A DNA stretch of 64,000 nucleotides from Laburnicola sp. R22_1 (lineage: Eukaryota > Ascomycota > Dothideomycetes > Pleosporales > Didymosphaeriaceae). Positions 33,047 through 44,994 of the stretch are shown here, in pieces. Location of the stretch: positions 2,604,001 to 2,668,000 of the forward strand of contig JACONQ010000001.1 of assembly GCA_014281115.1 (NCBI GenBank), written 5' to 3'. Made by a program: the position numbers and the translations under genes. How positions within the stretch are numbered: the stretch's first letter is position 1; the number at the start of each line of letters is the position of its first letter. A model generated the notes under the pieces. The model had not been told where the DNA came from. It saw only the letters and a list, made by a program, of their open reading frames with translations, and did not search any database.

Positions 33047-33162
33047 TATGGTGTTAATTTAATCTACCTAGGGGTAGGACGACAAAGACTTTCATCTTAA
33101 ATAACATGACAAAAAAAGCAGAGCCCCCTGCTTACTAAACAAAAAGAGCGTAAAAAGGTAAT
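33047..33162. repeat. MITE-family copy interrupted by LTR-3
   Basis: TATGGTGTTAATTTAATC... through AGCAGAGCCCCC and AGAGCGTAAAAAGGTAAT, the same left-half sequence as at 26642 and 26949. It is cut by the left LTR of LTR-3 at 33163. GTAAT resumes at 43335. Confidence 0.75.
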
Positions 33163-33448
33163 TGTAAGAGCGGTACACGGCCTTATAGGACAACCTCTCT
33201 AGGATAGCTAGAATAGTTAAAAGAGCTAGTTAAATTAAGACTATTCTAAGATAGTAGATAAGAAAGAGATATAGGGAGCCCTTTCTTATATAAACGGCAG
33301 TATAGGGTATAGGCCTATACTAACTACTACGCTAACACTAACTAGAAAAGGCGCCTTTAGAAAGGTAAAAGGCGCAAATAGAAAAAATAGAGTATAAAAA
33401 AAAGGTAATAGGGTGTGCTTAGTAGGGAGGTTAGCAAGTACTATTATA
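33163..33448 (-). repeat. Left (3') LTR of LTR-3
   Basis: 286 bp. It shares with the right LTR long blocks such as GAGCTAGTTAAATTAAGACT and AAAAGGCGCCTTTAGAAAGG. It ends ATTATA, originally probably a CA end. Confidence 0.85.
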
Positions 33449-33463
33449 TAACCCCCCTTTTAA

Positions 33464-35390
33464 GGCCTAAAAATAGAAAGGAAAGTATATAAAAATAGGG
33501 TGTTTTAGCGAATTTTTAATATAACTAGCACTATTTTAGGGCTAAAGAGGGCTAGAATAGGGGTAATAGACCCCTATAGTTCTAGTAGTAGCCTTAGTTT
33601 TTAATTTAGGTACTATAAAGTAGAGATATTAAGAAAAGTAGTTAGGAATAAATTAGTGCTAGGTTAGAAACTATATTTTAGGATTTAGCATTTTACTAAT
33701 ATAGCATATTCTTAGCTCTAACACTATATAAAAATATAGTTAGCTAAAAAGAATTTAGTTAGTTTATTACGCGCTAGCGTAATTATATTATATAAGGTTC
33801 TTTAGTACTATAGAAAAGTGTTTTTAAAAAATATTAACCTAACTATATAGTTTTTAATTAGGATAGAGCAGCTTATAAAGCTATAGGGGCTGCTAGTATA
33901 GTAGGGTAAAGGTGCTAAAAGGTGTCCTATACGCGTAATAGCTAGGTAGCTGCTAAATTAGTAGTAAGCTAGCTAGAGAAGAGATAGCTAAAAGTAAGAG
34001 TACTAAAAGTAATAGGTGCCTATGCGTAGTAGGCTAGCTAGAAAGCTACTTAACTAGTAGTAAACTAGGCTACCTATTTTAGTAGCTTAGGGTGCCCCTA
34101 GGGGCAGAATAAGTTAGGTAACTAGTAGATTAGAGTAAGGGCTAATAGTTAGGGGGCAGCTTCTAATTATTAGCATTCTAAAAGACTTTATTAGGTAGTT
34201 TACTATTAGATTTATTACCTAAGTATTCTTCCTATAGAAAGTTAAACTTAGAGTTAATTAGATTAGTAAATTTAGGGTTATTATTAAAGAGATTGTTATA
34301 ATAGACAGGCTCTTTGTCTTCTAATCTATCGCTATAATAGGCAGTGTTATTATTTTCTAGACTATTATTATAGTAAGTAATACTAAGTTTACAAAGATTA
34401 TTCTTATTAAGCGCCTTTACTTTAGTATAATTACTATAGTTCTTACTAGGTTAGGCGTCTTTTAGCTTATCTAGCTATTTTAGCAACAGCTAAGAAAAGG
34501 TAGTAAGGAGCAGTTAGCTAAAGTAATTAGGCTTAGGCTCTACTTTAGAGTCTCTATTATTAGAAAAAGTAGTTAGGATTACCTAATATACGTTAATTTT
34601 AGGACCCTTAGGAGATAATAGTATAGAGTTATTAGATTTAGAGGCTAATTGCTAGTAAGTTTAAGGTAGAAGTAGGGTTATAATAGAAATATTTAACTAT
34701 AATCTATTAATAAGCTAAACTAGAAGGTAGCTAAATAATATTAATAGTCTAGTAATTAGTTACCTAGCTAAATACTTAATAGGTAGTAGGTAAAAACTAG
34801 AGTAGTCTTAGTAAAGAGAGTGGGTTCCTATAACTAGTGCTACTCTAGTTTAAATATAAGCTTAACTAAGATCTAAAATAGTAAAAGATTAGAGTAGAGT
34901 ATATAAGGCTACTTAGTAAGGTAAAGTAGTAAAAAATTAGAACAGACTAAATAAAGCTACTCAGTAAGGCTAGCGCTAGGGCAATCTAGTGTTAAGGTTT
35001 TCTAAGTGTTAGAGTAGTTTGCTAGAGGCGTCTATTATAAAGATAATAAGAAATAATAAGAAAAAATATCTAAGAGGTTAATAGTTAGACGTAGTAGGGT
35101 ACTTAGATTTAGTAAGTCTAGGTATCTTATAAGTGCGAGCTAGCGCGCTTAGTAAGTAAGATAGGGCGTCTTATAGAGAAGGTAAAAGTATTATTTATAT
35201 ATAAAATTTTTATAGGTGGTACTATAGCGCCTCTAGAGCCTACTTCTAATTCCTCTTACTTAGTGCCTTTAGCCCTTATAGTGTAACGCTAGTTAGGTAT
35301 TATAGGCAAATTAGTCTTTAGAGGTAACATAATTGTTACTTATTATTATTTATTAGTATTTAGGAATATTTAGAGCAACTTCTTAATATA
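33464..35390. other. Left internal part of LTR-3, unclassified
   Basis: AT-rich, stop-filled in every frame. The minus strand has low-complexity Asn/Tyr-rich stretches near 34210-34400 but no recognisable domain. The plus strand shows none either. Confidence 0.5.
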
Positions 35391-35458
35391 GACCTTAGTG
35401 TAGTATAATAACTACTTAGTATAACTAGTAACTAACCTAATACACCCTTACCTACTTA
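35391..35458. repeat. Partial 101-bp repeat unit left of the hAT
   Basis: Matches the units at 41373-41762. Its last eight bases, CCTACTTA (35451-35458), are the target duplication of the hAT element. Confidence 0.82.
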
Positions 35459-37734
35459 TAGGCTGACAAATAGGTATAGGTTAGGTTGGGGTTAGGTTTC
35501 CTTACGTAAGACTCTAACTCTAACCCAACCTCTACCTATAGATTTTGCTCTAGTAATAGGTATAGGTTAGGTTAAGATTGTATAGACTAGGTTATATTAG
35601 GTCTAACTAATTATATTTTTACTAGCTGTATATAATTTTTATAGTAAATTATTATAAAAATATTCTTATTATTATAGTAGTAATTATTATGTTTACTTAT
35701 TATAGTAAAAGTATAGTTTTAGTGTTAAATATATATATTAAACCTAACTAAGCGCCTAGCTATTCTAAACCTAACTAAGCGTCTTACTATTTACCTAGTA
35801 TCTATATACTTCTTATAGTACCTATTTACTAGCTATATATTCTTAGCCTATATAGTAATCTATTTTATATAAATAGTGTTAATATTAGTATTTAGAAGTA
35901 TTAGTGTTTATTTTATAGTAGGAGTAGAGTGGTATAAAGAAATATCTTTAAATATTCTAACTAGAAAAGCCTTTGTTGCCTCAGAGAGCAGCTAGCGCAG
36001 TAGACTAGAAGCGTAGATATTTCTTATTATTATCTTACGCTATTTCCTTAATAAGGTAGTAGAATAGCCTTTTCCTAATAAGGGGCTTAATGCTCTTTTA
36101 GTACTTTTTAATTTCCCTAAGTATAATAGCTATATATTATTAGAATATACATATAATAAATAGCTATAATAATAATATACTACCTAGCTTCTAGTAGTGC
36201 TTTCTTTTTAGTATAGTAGGTAGTATTTTATAAGGCGCCTTTTACGCAGCCTTAGTAGCTAGTGGCTTTTTCTTTTTTACTTAAGATTTGCTAGTAACTA
36301 GTTTAGAGTATTTAGCTAGCCTAGTACGTACTATTATCTTAGAAATTAAGGTAATGTAGTAGTTAAGGCTATAGAGTATTAAAAAAGTAGCTAGGAGGAT
36401 AGTAAGATAGAGTAGCTAAGCAGGTAGTAAGGTAAGTAAAGAAAATACGCTAGTGTTATTAGCGCCTCGCTTATGCGTATAGGCCCCTATAGCTACTTTT
36501 TATAATAATAATAATAATATTTTTATTATTTCTATAATATTAACTATAGTTATTATATACTATTATTATACTCTATACTATAGTGTTTGTTAAAAAAGAG
36601 TCTCCTAATATTCTAAAGGGCCTTCTAAGTAGTAGCCTACAGATACTAGCAAATTTTAAGTATAATAAGTAGAAGGGTCTTACTAAGGTACTTAGTAATT
36701 ACAGCCTTTTATTATACTATATACTAATATAGATAGGGCTTTATATTTAGAGATAAAGAGATTAGTACTATTCTTTTATATTATAGATAAGGTAGCTTCT
36801 AGAAAGGTTATTCTACTAACTATAAAGTGCTATTTAAAGGTGCACTTAGTAATAGCGCCTATATTATTGTGTAGAAATCTTATAATACACTCTATAGTAA
36901 AGAAGAAAAGGCACTAGACTTTGCTAAATTAGCTAATTAAGCTATATAATATTAGCTTAAAAAAAGCTTTATAATAATAAAGACTACTAACTACTCTCTA
37001 AAGTGTAAAAGTATTAATAGCTTGCGTAGAAAGAAGAAGAGCTTGCATAGTCCTACTTTAAAAATTAAAAAAGTAGTATATTATTATATTCTATTATTAT
37101 GTATTAGTTAATTAATAAGAAGTAGGTAACTAGTTAAAGGCGAAACTAATAGCTATATATAAGAAGTAGAATAATATTAAGAATAAAGTTAATCTAAGGG
37201 CCTACTAAGTAGTTCTAGCTAAGTGTGGGATTATTACTAGTAAGAGAAAAGACTCTCCTATACTATAAAGTTGCGTAGGTAAATAAATCTTTAGTTATAG
37301 TAGTATATATAAGAAGGTCTTACGTAATATATATAAGGCAGGCCTAAGAAAGCTTAAAGCTAATAGCTTTAAGAGTAAGGCTAATAAGAAAGAGTAGAAG
37401 GACTTTTGCGATAGTGTGGATAATATTAGTCTAACTATTAAGGAGCTAGTAATAGTTACTAATAAGAAATAGTTATAAGTTTATTATACTTATTTATTAT
37501 ACACCTTTACTAATAATTATTAGTTAGTATAAGCCTAGTCTTTCTACTAACCTTTTTAACTATAGTAAAAATAGTATATTTAATAGTAATAAGGTATATA
37601 TTAAGGAAAATAATAATAAAGAGTGTAAAGAGAAAATTATGGATAATAGGGAGAAGCTTAAGACTTATTTCTAGGAGCTGCTAAATAGGTATAACTCTAA
37701 TATTATAGATAAGGATATAGGCTTTAAGAGTTTC

Positions 37735-37870
37735 TTAGACTATAGAGACTTAGGTACTAAAGGGGGTTTAGATAATAAGGGGGCCTTAGGTGCTAAGGAG
37801 GTTTTAGATAATAAGGAGATTTTAGATAATAAGGGGGGCTTAGGTGCTAAAGGGGTTTTAGATAATAATT
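37735..37870 (+). repeat. Short coding-type tandem repeat inside the hAT
   Basis: About five copies of a unit around GGTGCTAAGG / TTTAGATAATAAGG. In the plus frame it spells LDNKGxLGAK-like repeats, with unusually few stops. It may be a low-complexity part of a decayed protein. Confidence 0.65.
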
Positions 37871-38839
37871 AGCGTATAGAATAAGATAAGCTAGAGTTAT
37901 AGTTTTGCTACAGCTAATTATTATAGCTAATAATTATATACTAGTTGCTAAAAATGCCGCCTATAGTAGTATAGTAATAGGCTAATTGCTACCTAAAACT
38001 AACTCTGCAATAAAGGGCTATATACTAGTCTAGATCTAAAACTAATTTATTATTAGCACACTATGTGCTGCACACTATTTCTAGCCAATCTTAATATTAG
38101 TTAAATACTACTATAGTTAATATTATAGAATTTAGTTTGTCCTATCCTCTTTTTAAACTACTATTCTCTCTAATAACTATTTAACTAGTTATTACGTCTT
38201 TTTATTATACTAATATTCTTAAGTGCTATATTAGGTGCTATACCTACCTAAGGAATTAATATATAGCTCTATATTAATAAACTAGTTGCCCTACTATTAG
38301 ATGCTTTCCTTAGATATAGAATCCTAGCCCTATAGGCTAATAGGTTAGGAAGTAGAATAATTTGTCTTATCTAACATTCCCCTTTAGACTTTTAAGAGTT
38401 AGAAATAGAAAAAAAGATATTTGCTATATAGGACGCGTAGTAGTCTAATACTTAATAGGCTAAAGACAAACAAACCTATAACCTATACTAGAACTTTTAC
38501 TTTTATATAGGTATTATCTAGACTATATTCTAGGAGGGTATAGAGTACTCCTCTAGTTATCTATATATATTTTATCTTAACTACGGCTATGCACTATAAT
38601 ACTTAAGCGTTAACTCTACTAGTACTTAGCTAATTAGTACTAAGCACCTTATTAATTATATAAGGTCCTAAGTATATACATAGTAGAATAAGCCTATTTA
38701 TAAAAGGACTTTTACTTCTTAGTATAAAAAAAAGTAGATAGCTATTTTATATCTTATATACTCTCTATAGATATTTAAAACTAAACTTATATAGGTAGTA
38801 ATTAATAATAACTAGTTCTTCTAAATAGTAGAGCAACTA

Positions 38840-40520
38840 TCCTTTTAACGCTTTCTCTATTTTCTTAGGTCTAACGCTACGATAACTAGCTACTACAGGT
38901 TTTACTAGATATTCCTAAATAAATTTAATACTACTAAGGCAGCTATCCTTAGCGATATTAGTAGGGTAACTAAACTCTTTATTTTGCTTAACGCGTAGTC
39001 TACAGCTAATTATCTTAGCTTTCTAGCTATTAATAGTTACTATATTAATAATACTTAGCAGCTTAAAAAGAAGCTACTTAACTTTATACTAATATAGAGT
39101 AGCTATACTAGAGTATTAATAGTATTAGAGGTACTATAGGTTCTTAAAGATATAGGAACTGCGTAGAAGCTCCTAGTAATTATATATAATAATGCTAGTA
39201 ATAATAGCACTCTAGCTTAGAGTGTCTAGTATAAACTATTAGAGGAGAATATTACCTAGAACTAAAAAGAGAATATAATCCTATGTCTTGCTTATATTAT
39301 TAATCTTATAGTTTAATACATTATCTATTACTTTAAGTTATTAGCGCCTATTAATCTTAACTCTAGAGAGACGCTATAGCGGCAATATATAAACAAAATT
39401 TAGGCGTAAATATCTATCCTAAATTTTCTTTGCAAGGTATGTTAGCTATTATTATAGAAAGTTATTATAGAAAGTTATTATAGAAAGTTATTATAGAAAG
39501 TTATTATAGAAAGTTATTATAGAAAGTTATTATAGAAAGTTATTATAGAAAGTTATTATAGAAAGTTATTATAGAAAGTTATTATAGAAAGTTATTATAG
39601 AAAGTTATTATAGAAAGTTATTATAGAAAGTTATTATAGAAAGTTATTATAGACTAACTAGTACGTAGCTCTGTGCTATTTGTATTGCAATTAACTAGTT
39701 ACTATAGTAATTTAAGCAATTTCTTATAATGTAGAGTAACACACTACTAAAGAAGCAATTATTTATAAATTAAAACGTTTAAATAAGATAGAACTCTATA
39801 TATAATATATATAAGCGCGCACTAAAGCTTTGCGCAAATATTAATATATTGCTAAAGAAGAAGATTATAATAAAGATCACTAGGAGATTAAACGCTTTTG
39901 CTTATAGCGACACTATAGAGGTAGACTTTAAAGACCTTAAGAAACTTTAACTATTAGCCCTAGAATAGTTGCATCTTAAGTTAATTACCTCTATACTTTA
40001 AAAGTTTAAGGAGGCTACAAACTTCCTAAGTAAGAACTAGAAATCCTAAGTCCTATATATCTAGCTTATATATAACTAGCTCTTTAATTTTCTAAATAAG
40101 ATAAATAATATTAGATAGCTAGAAGCTATATAGGCTGTAGCTAAGATAAGATAAGAGAAGTTGCGCAAGTATTACTTAAGAATAGATAGGAAGAAGAGTT
40201 TCTTATTTAACTATATAATAACAATAAATCCTTTACAAAAGCTTATAGCGTATAAAGTATTATAATTATAGTTATTTATTATAGTTATATGCTAATAGTT
40301 GCATAGAATAAGATATAGGAGACCTAGAATAAGTATATATACTACTAATAGTTTCTAAAGTACCTTAATTACTATAATAGCCTAATAGCTAGAGACTTTA
40401 CTTTAGTCTTAAATACTAACTTAAGATAGTTGCAAGGTAGTAAATAGTTTTAAAAGCCTTCTTTACTATCTAGTTTATAGTCTAGTAGCCTCTCTATCTC
40501 TAGCTAAAGTTTAGCTACGC
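38840..40520 (+). pseudogene. hAT transposase remnant
   Basis: The plus strand, read through stops, shows the hAT core order. NNASNNSTLA lies near 39187-39217 (family DNASNND). CLAYIINLIV is at about 39285-39320 (family C-x-GHIINL). A later region with KLRKYYLRIDRKKS near 40150-40195 corresponds to the stretch before the family's dimerisation end. Stops sit at Gln and Trp positions. A 13 bp minisatellite at 39451-39653 lies within the gene. The protein would have cut the element out with 8 bp duplications. It is inactive now. Confidence 0.6.
39451..39653. repeat. 13-bp minisatellite, about 15.6 copies
   Basis: Nearly perfect tandem copies of ATTATAGAAAGTT. The copies are uniform although the surroundings are heavily mutated, so the expansion is younger than most of the RIP damage. 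Confidence 0.95.
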
Positions 40521-41372
40521 TAGATGTTAATTATAACTTAGGCCTAACTTAAATAGAATGAGAAATATACCTAAGTACTTCTATAGTTAAAAAAAGTAAT
40601 ACGTTTAATATGCTAGCGTAGTAGAAAGTTTATTAAATATTTTACTTCTAACTTACGTAGGTTATAAAGAATATTCTAGTAGTGTAGATTTTATAGGTAG
40701 GTGTTAAGCGCGTTTTTAACACTAGTAGGAATATAATTAGGGATTAAAGGCATAATCTTACTACTTAAATAATTTAAAAGGTTATAATAGTGTTTATAAT
40801 AGCTAATAAGTAATCTATAAAATTATTAGATTCTAATATAGAAGAGGACAATTTAGGGAATATAGTACTATTAAATAAGGGGGATAATTTATATAAGCTA
40901 CTAGCTAATAAGGACACTATTAAAACTATATAAGGTTCTAAGGTTTTAGATAGTAAGCTACTAACTCCTTTTACTAGAGGCAGCTACTATAAAAGTAGTT
41001 AAGGCCTTAGTGCTACTATAGTGTTAGTAATAACAAGATATAATAAATATATATATTAATAGCAAAATAGCGTTAATTTTACTTTTACTTAGATTTCTTT
41101 TTTTATACATCTTTAGAGAGTAACTAAAGTTACTAATTTTATTACTATTAATTTTATATAATATAAGTTACGTAACCCTAATAGGTACTCTAACCTAACC
41201 TACACCTAGGAGTCTATACAATCTAACCTAACCTATATCTAGGGTCTGTGCGACCTAATTTAACCTATATCTAGAGTCTATACAACCCTAATCTAACCTA
41301 TACCTAGGGTCTATGCGACTCCAACCTAACCCTATATCTAAGCTAGGTACCCTAAACCTATTTACTAGCCTA

Positions 41373-41762
41373 CCTACTTATAGTAGGCAGAGGAGTTATA
41401 TTAGTAGTCTTATAGACCTTAGGTAGTATAATAACTACCTAGTATAACTAGTAACTAATTTAATATACTCTTACCTACTTATAGTAGGCAGAGAAGTTAT
41501 ATTAGTAGTCTTATAGACCTTAGGTAGTGTAATAACTACTTAGTATAACTAGTAACTAACCTAATATACCCTTACCTACTTATAGTAGGTAGAGAAGTTA
41601 TACTAGTAGTCTTATAGATCTTAGATAGTGTAATAACTATCTAGCATAACTAGTAACTAACCTAATATACCCTTACTAACTTATAGTAGGCAGAGAAGTT
41701 ATATTAGTAGCCTTATAGATCTTAGGTAGTATAATAACTACCTAGTATAACTAGTAACTAAT
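41373..41762. repeat. 101-bp tandem repeat in LTR-3
   Basis: Successive units begin at 41381, 41482, 41583 and 41684, each starting TAGTAGGCAG or TAGTAGGTAG and ending near CTTACCTACTTA. The spacing is exactly 101 bp. Units differ mostly by transitions. The hAT inserted into this array, leaving a partial unit at 35391-35458. Confidence 0.92.
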
Positions 41763-42214
41763 AAGGTAAAACTTCTACTAATTTAACTACCTATAGGCAG
41801 CGTTTTAAAAGAGGAGTAGATATTATATTACTATCTATAGTTTTTTTAACTATGGAGTTTCTAATATAAATATTATAATAATAGTAGATATCCTTCCTAC
41901 TATTATATACACAGAAAAGCGTTTTAAAGTAGTATTAATAAAAAGGATTAGCGCGTTACAAGCTCGCTAAGCGAGTTTAGTACGCCTACTCTAACTAAAA
42001 AAAATCTATATACAAAACTATAGGTAAGGCCACATCGCTGTACTAGTTTAAAGTTAGGAGAGGGGGGAGAAAAAGATAAAATAATAGCGCTAGCACTATA
42101 ACTAGTACAACACTATAACTATTATCTTTTCTACTATTATTTTTAAAGATATTACTAAAAGTAATAGCTATATTAGTAGGTTTATACTACTTATAAGACA
42201 TATGCTAAGTAGAA
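41763..42214. other. LTR-3 internal sequence, no gene seen
   Basis: AT-rich with a slightly better preserved patch at 41940-42070. No domain is recognisable. Confidence 0.5.
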
Positions 42215-43013
42215 GCTTATATATACTATAGGTACACTAACACTCTATCTTTATATTAAAGTTAATCTTAAGACTTTTACCGCTATTTTTATCGTCCTAT
42301 TTCCTACTATCTTTCTAGGTCCTAATGCTAAAGTTGCTGTTAACGCCACCTAAAAGTACGCTCTAATCTATCTACTTAAAGTTACTAGGCCCACACTAGA
42401 ATACCACTCTATCTAGGATATTATTAATAGGAAGCAGAAGGTATATCTTACCGTATATAAGGCGATCCTAGTATACTAGTTAGGCTAGTAATAGATTAAT
42501 AACTATAGGCATAGTAATAGATATAGAGACTTTCTACTATACCTATAATGCCTTATATTGCTATATATTAGAAAGGAGATAAATAAGAGTAGAATTAAAG
42601 GTAGTAAAGAGAAGATACAGGTATTTGTTAATAAGTTGCTAGGGAAGGAGAGCGATACGTAAATACACTAGATTCTTATAGTTATAGTATTAAATAGTAA
42701 GCGTAACATATAAGTGCGCTGGGGTAGTAATACAATTATAGCACAACTGCTAATAATAGTAATAATAAAGTAAGTTAGTTTACTATACACGCTTTAAGTA
42801 AATTTTAATATGTGTTATAGCGCTTATAAATAGTAGAGTAAGTTTGTAGTTTATAAACTATTATAAACTATTATTGCGTTAGCAGAGAAGACTAGAAGTA
42901 GACTATATTTTTAGGCGCTAGACTAGAGCGGCCTTTCTATCCTAACCTACGCAGGCTCAAATTAAAAAAAGGGGGTTAAAAAGGATAATTAACACTAAAT
43001 AAACAATGCGACC
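42215..43013. repeat. Uninterrupted copy of the 0.8 kb repeat, with Gypsy-1 empty site
   Basis: 799 bp, matching 4171-4410 joined to 26073-26629. At 42447-42451 it reads CTTAC and continues CGTATATAAGG, with no insertion where Gypsy-1 sits in the other copy. It lies 34 bp inside the right (5') LTR of LTR-3. It could therefore be the 5' internal part of the LTR-3 family instead of a separate repeat. Confidence 0.82.
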
Positions 43014-43047
43014 TATAGCTAAATAAAAAGGGTTAGTTTTAGAATAA

Positions 43048-43334
43048 TATAAGGGTAGTATATAGTCTTATAGGGCAAACCTCTCTAAAATAGTTAGAAT
43101 AGTTAAAAGAGCTAGTTAAATTAAGACTATTTTAAAATAGTAGATAAGAAAGAGATATAAGGGGCCCTTTCTTATATAGAGGGTAGCGTAGGGCATAAGC
43201 CCACGCTAACTACTACACGAACACTAACTAGAAAAGGCGCCTTTAGAAAGGTAAAAGGCGTAAATAGAGGAAATAGGATGTAAAATAAAGGTAATAGAGC
43301 GTGCTTAGTAGGAAGGTTAGTAAGTACCATTATA
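43048..43334 (-). repeat. Right (5') LTR of LTR-3
   Basis: 287 bp, matching 33163-33448. It is followed directly by the GTAAT duplication. Confidence 0.85.
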
Positions 43335-43339
43335 GTAAT

Positions 43340-43504
43340 TATAAAAAAAGCGTTTTATAAACTATAATAGTCGGCTTACTAAATACCTTTTTTAACCTAT
43401 TTTTTTAGTTTAAGGTTAAAGTAGGTTAAGATAGAAGATTATTATATACTATATATAGCATCTAATTTTTATTAAAGACTAACCTTAAATACTACCTAAT
43501 AACG
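43340..43504. other. AT-rich spacer between LTR-3 and pogo-C
   Basis: Probably the continuation of the MITE copy broken by LTR-3, followed by unclassified AT-rich sequence. Confidence 0.4.
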
Positions 43505-44994
43505 TAATGTGTTTACAAGCGTGCCGTCAGTACAAGCGAGCCGTCAACCCCACCAACTTTCCGTAACGCGCGATAAGCAAACTACAATGCCTCAACTAAC
43601 TACAACTCAATTGCCCTATAACAAAGGAGATATCTTCCTTGCTATCTTAGCTATTAATAAAAATCAGATTCAGAGCGAAAATCGCGCTGTCTTAACGTTT
43701 AACATCCCTCGATCAACGCTGCGCAACCAACGCGCCGGAATTGCTGCGCGACGCGATTACCAGCCCAAATTAAAGAAGCTTACCAAGCTAGAAGAGAAGG
43801 TGATTGTTGAGCAAATACTTGACCTAGATTCGCGAGGCTTTGCGCCCACTCTAGGTGCTGTACGAGATATGGCGAATAAGCTGCTCACTGAGCGCAGCGC
43901 AGGCCACGTTGGCCAGCAGTGGCCTAGGAACTTTGTCAAGCGAACAGACAGCCTCACAACGCGATTTAATCGACCCTACAATCGACAGCGAGCCCTCTGC
44001 GAGGACCTGACGGTTATACAGGCCTGGTTTGAGCTAGTAGCACGTACAAAGGCCACCTATGGTATCTGCGACGAGGATACCTTCAACTTCGACGAGACTG
44101 GCTTTCTAATAGGTAAAATATCCTCCCAGCTAGTCGTTACTGGCTCAGAGAGGCGTGGCCGGCCAAAAGCGATCCAGCCAGGCAATCGTGAGTGGGTGAC
44201 GGCGATCCACGGAATCAACGCTGCTGGGTGGGCAATCCCGCCCTTTATCATCTTCGCTGGCCAGTACCACCTCTCTTCCTGGTACGAGGGCGACGATATA
44301 CCAGGTGACTGGGCTATTGGTCTCAGCGACAATGGCTGGACTACGAACGAGCTTGGTGTTGCCTGGCTACAGCATTTTATCAAGCATACAGTAGAGCGTA
44401 GAGTGGGCGCGCGTTAGCTACTAATACTTAACGGCTATAAGAGTCACAACTCGCTCGAATTCTAGGAGATCTGTAAGAAGAATAAGATCTACACTCTCTA
44501 TATGCTGTCATATTTGTCACACCTTCTGCAACCGCTTAATATTGGCTGTTTCTCGCCGTTAAAGCGGGCGTATGGGCGCCAGGTCAAGGGCCTGATACGC
44601 GACCACATTAACCATATTACTAAGCTTGAGTTCCTACTAGCCTTCCGCGCCGCCTACAACCAGTTAATTACAAAGGAGAATATCTGCGCAAGCTTTTAAG
44701 GCGCTGGGCTAGTCCCACATAATCTAGAGGCAGTGATATTAAAGCTTGATGTGAAGCTTCGTACGCCGTTGCTAGCAGCCCTACTAGAGACCCTATGGGA
44801 GTCTGCAACACTAAGCAACGCGCGCGAGCTAGGCGCTTAGTTAACTCTAGTTCATAAGCGGATCTAAAGGCATTAAGGATCCTCTCCTATATTAGTTATC
44901 CAGTTGCTTAATTGGCTTATAAGAGGGGCTAAGAGAATGGCGCATTTGATAGTAATTATGCACGATAAGATAGCTAGTCTATAAAGGGCAAATA

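Larger units (their letters stand above)
35459..41372 (+). mobile_element. hAT-type DNA transposon, RIP-degraded
   Basis: Termini TAGGCTGACAAATAGG and the inverse CCTATTTACTAGCCTA (two transitions apart) are flanked by an 8 bp duplication CCTACTTA (35451-35458 and 41373-41380), as hAT elements require. Subterminal regions are packed with GGTATAGGTTAGGTT-like motifs in opposite orientation (35470-35610 and 41180-41360), typical transposase binding sites. A hAT-like frame lies in the right half. The length of 5.9 kb is more than the usual 3-4 kb, so cargo or another insertion between 35.6 and 38.2 kb is possible. Confidence 0.85.
33163..43334 (-). mobile_element. LTR retrotransposon (LTR-3), host of a hAT element
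   Basis: LTRs of about 286 bp lie at 33163-33448 and 43048-43334 (TGTAAGAG...; right copy TATAAGGG...). They are flanked by a perfect GTAAT duplication (33158-33162 and 43335-43339). The minus-strand sequence beside the left LTR, AAAAGGGGGG, is a good polypurine tract, so the element is minus-strand. Without the hAT it is only about 4.25 kb. I found no reverse transcriptase or integrase motif in it, so it may be a non-autonomous or very decayed element. Confidence 0.85.

Noticed and set aside
39451..41762. Possible CRISPR-like arrays (13-bp and 101-bp repeats)
   Set aside because: Both are direct tandems without unique spacers, in a eukaryotic genome, so they are mini- and macrosatellites.
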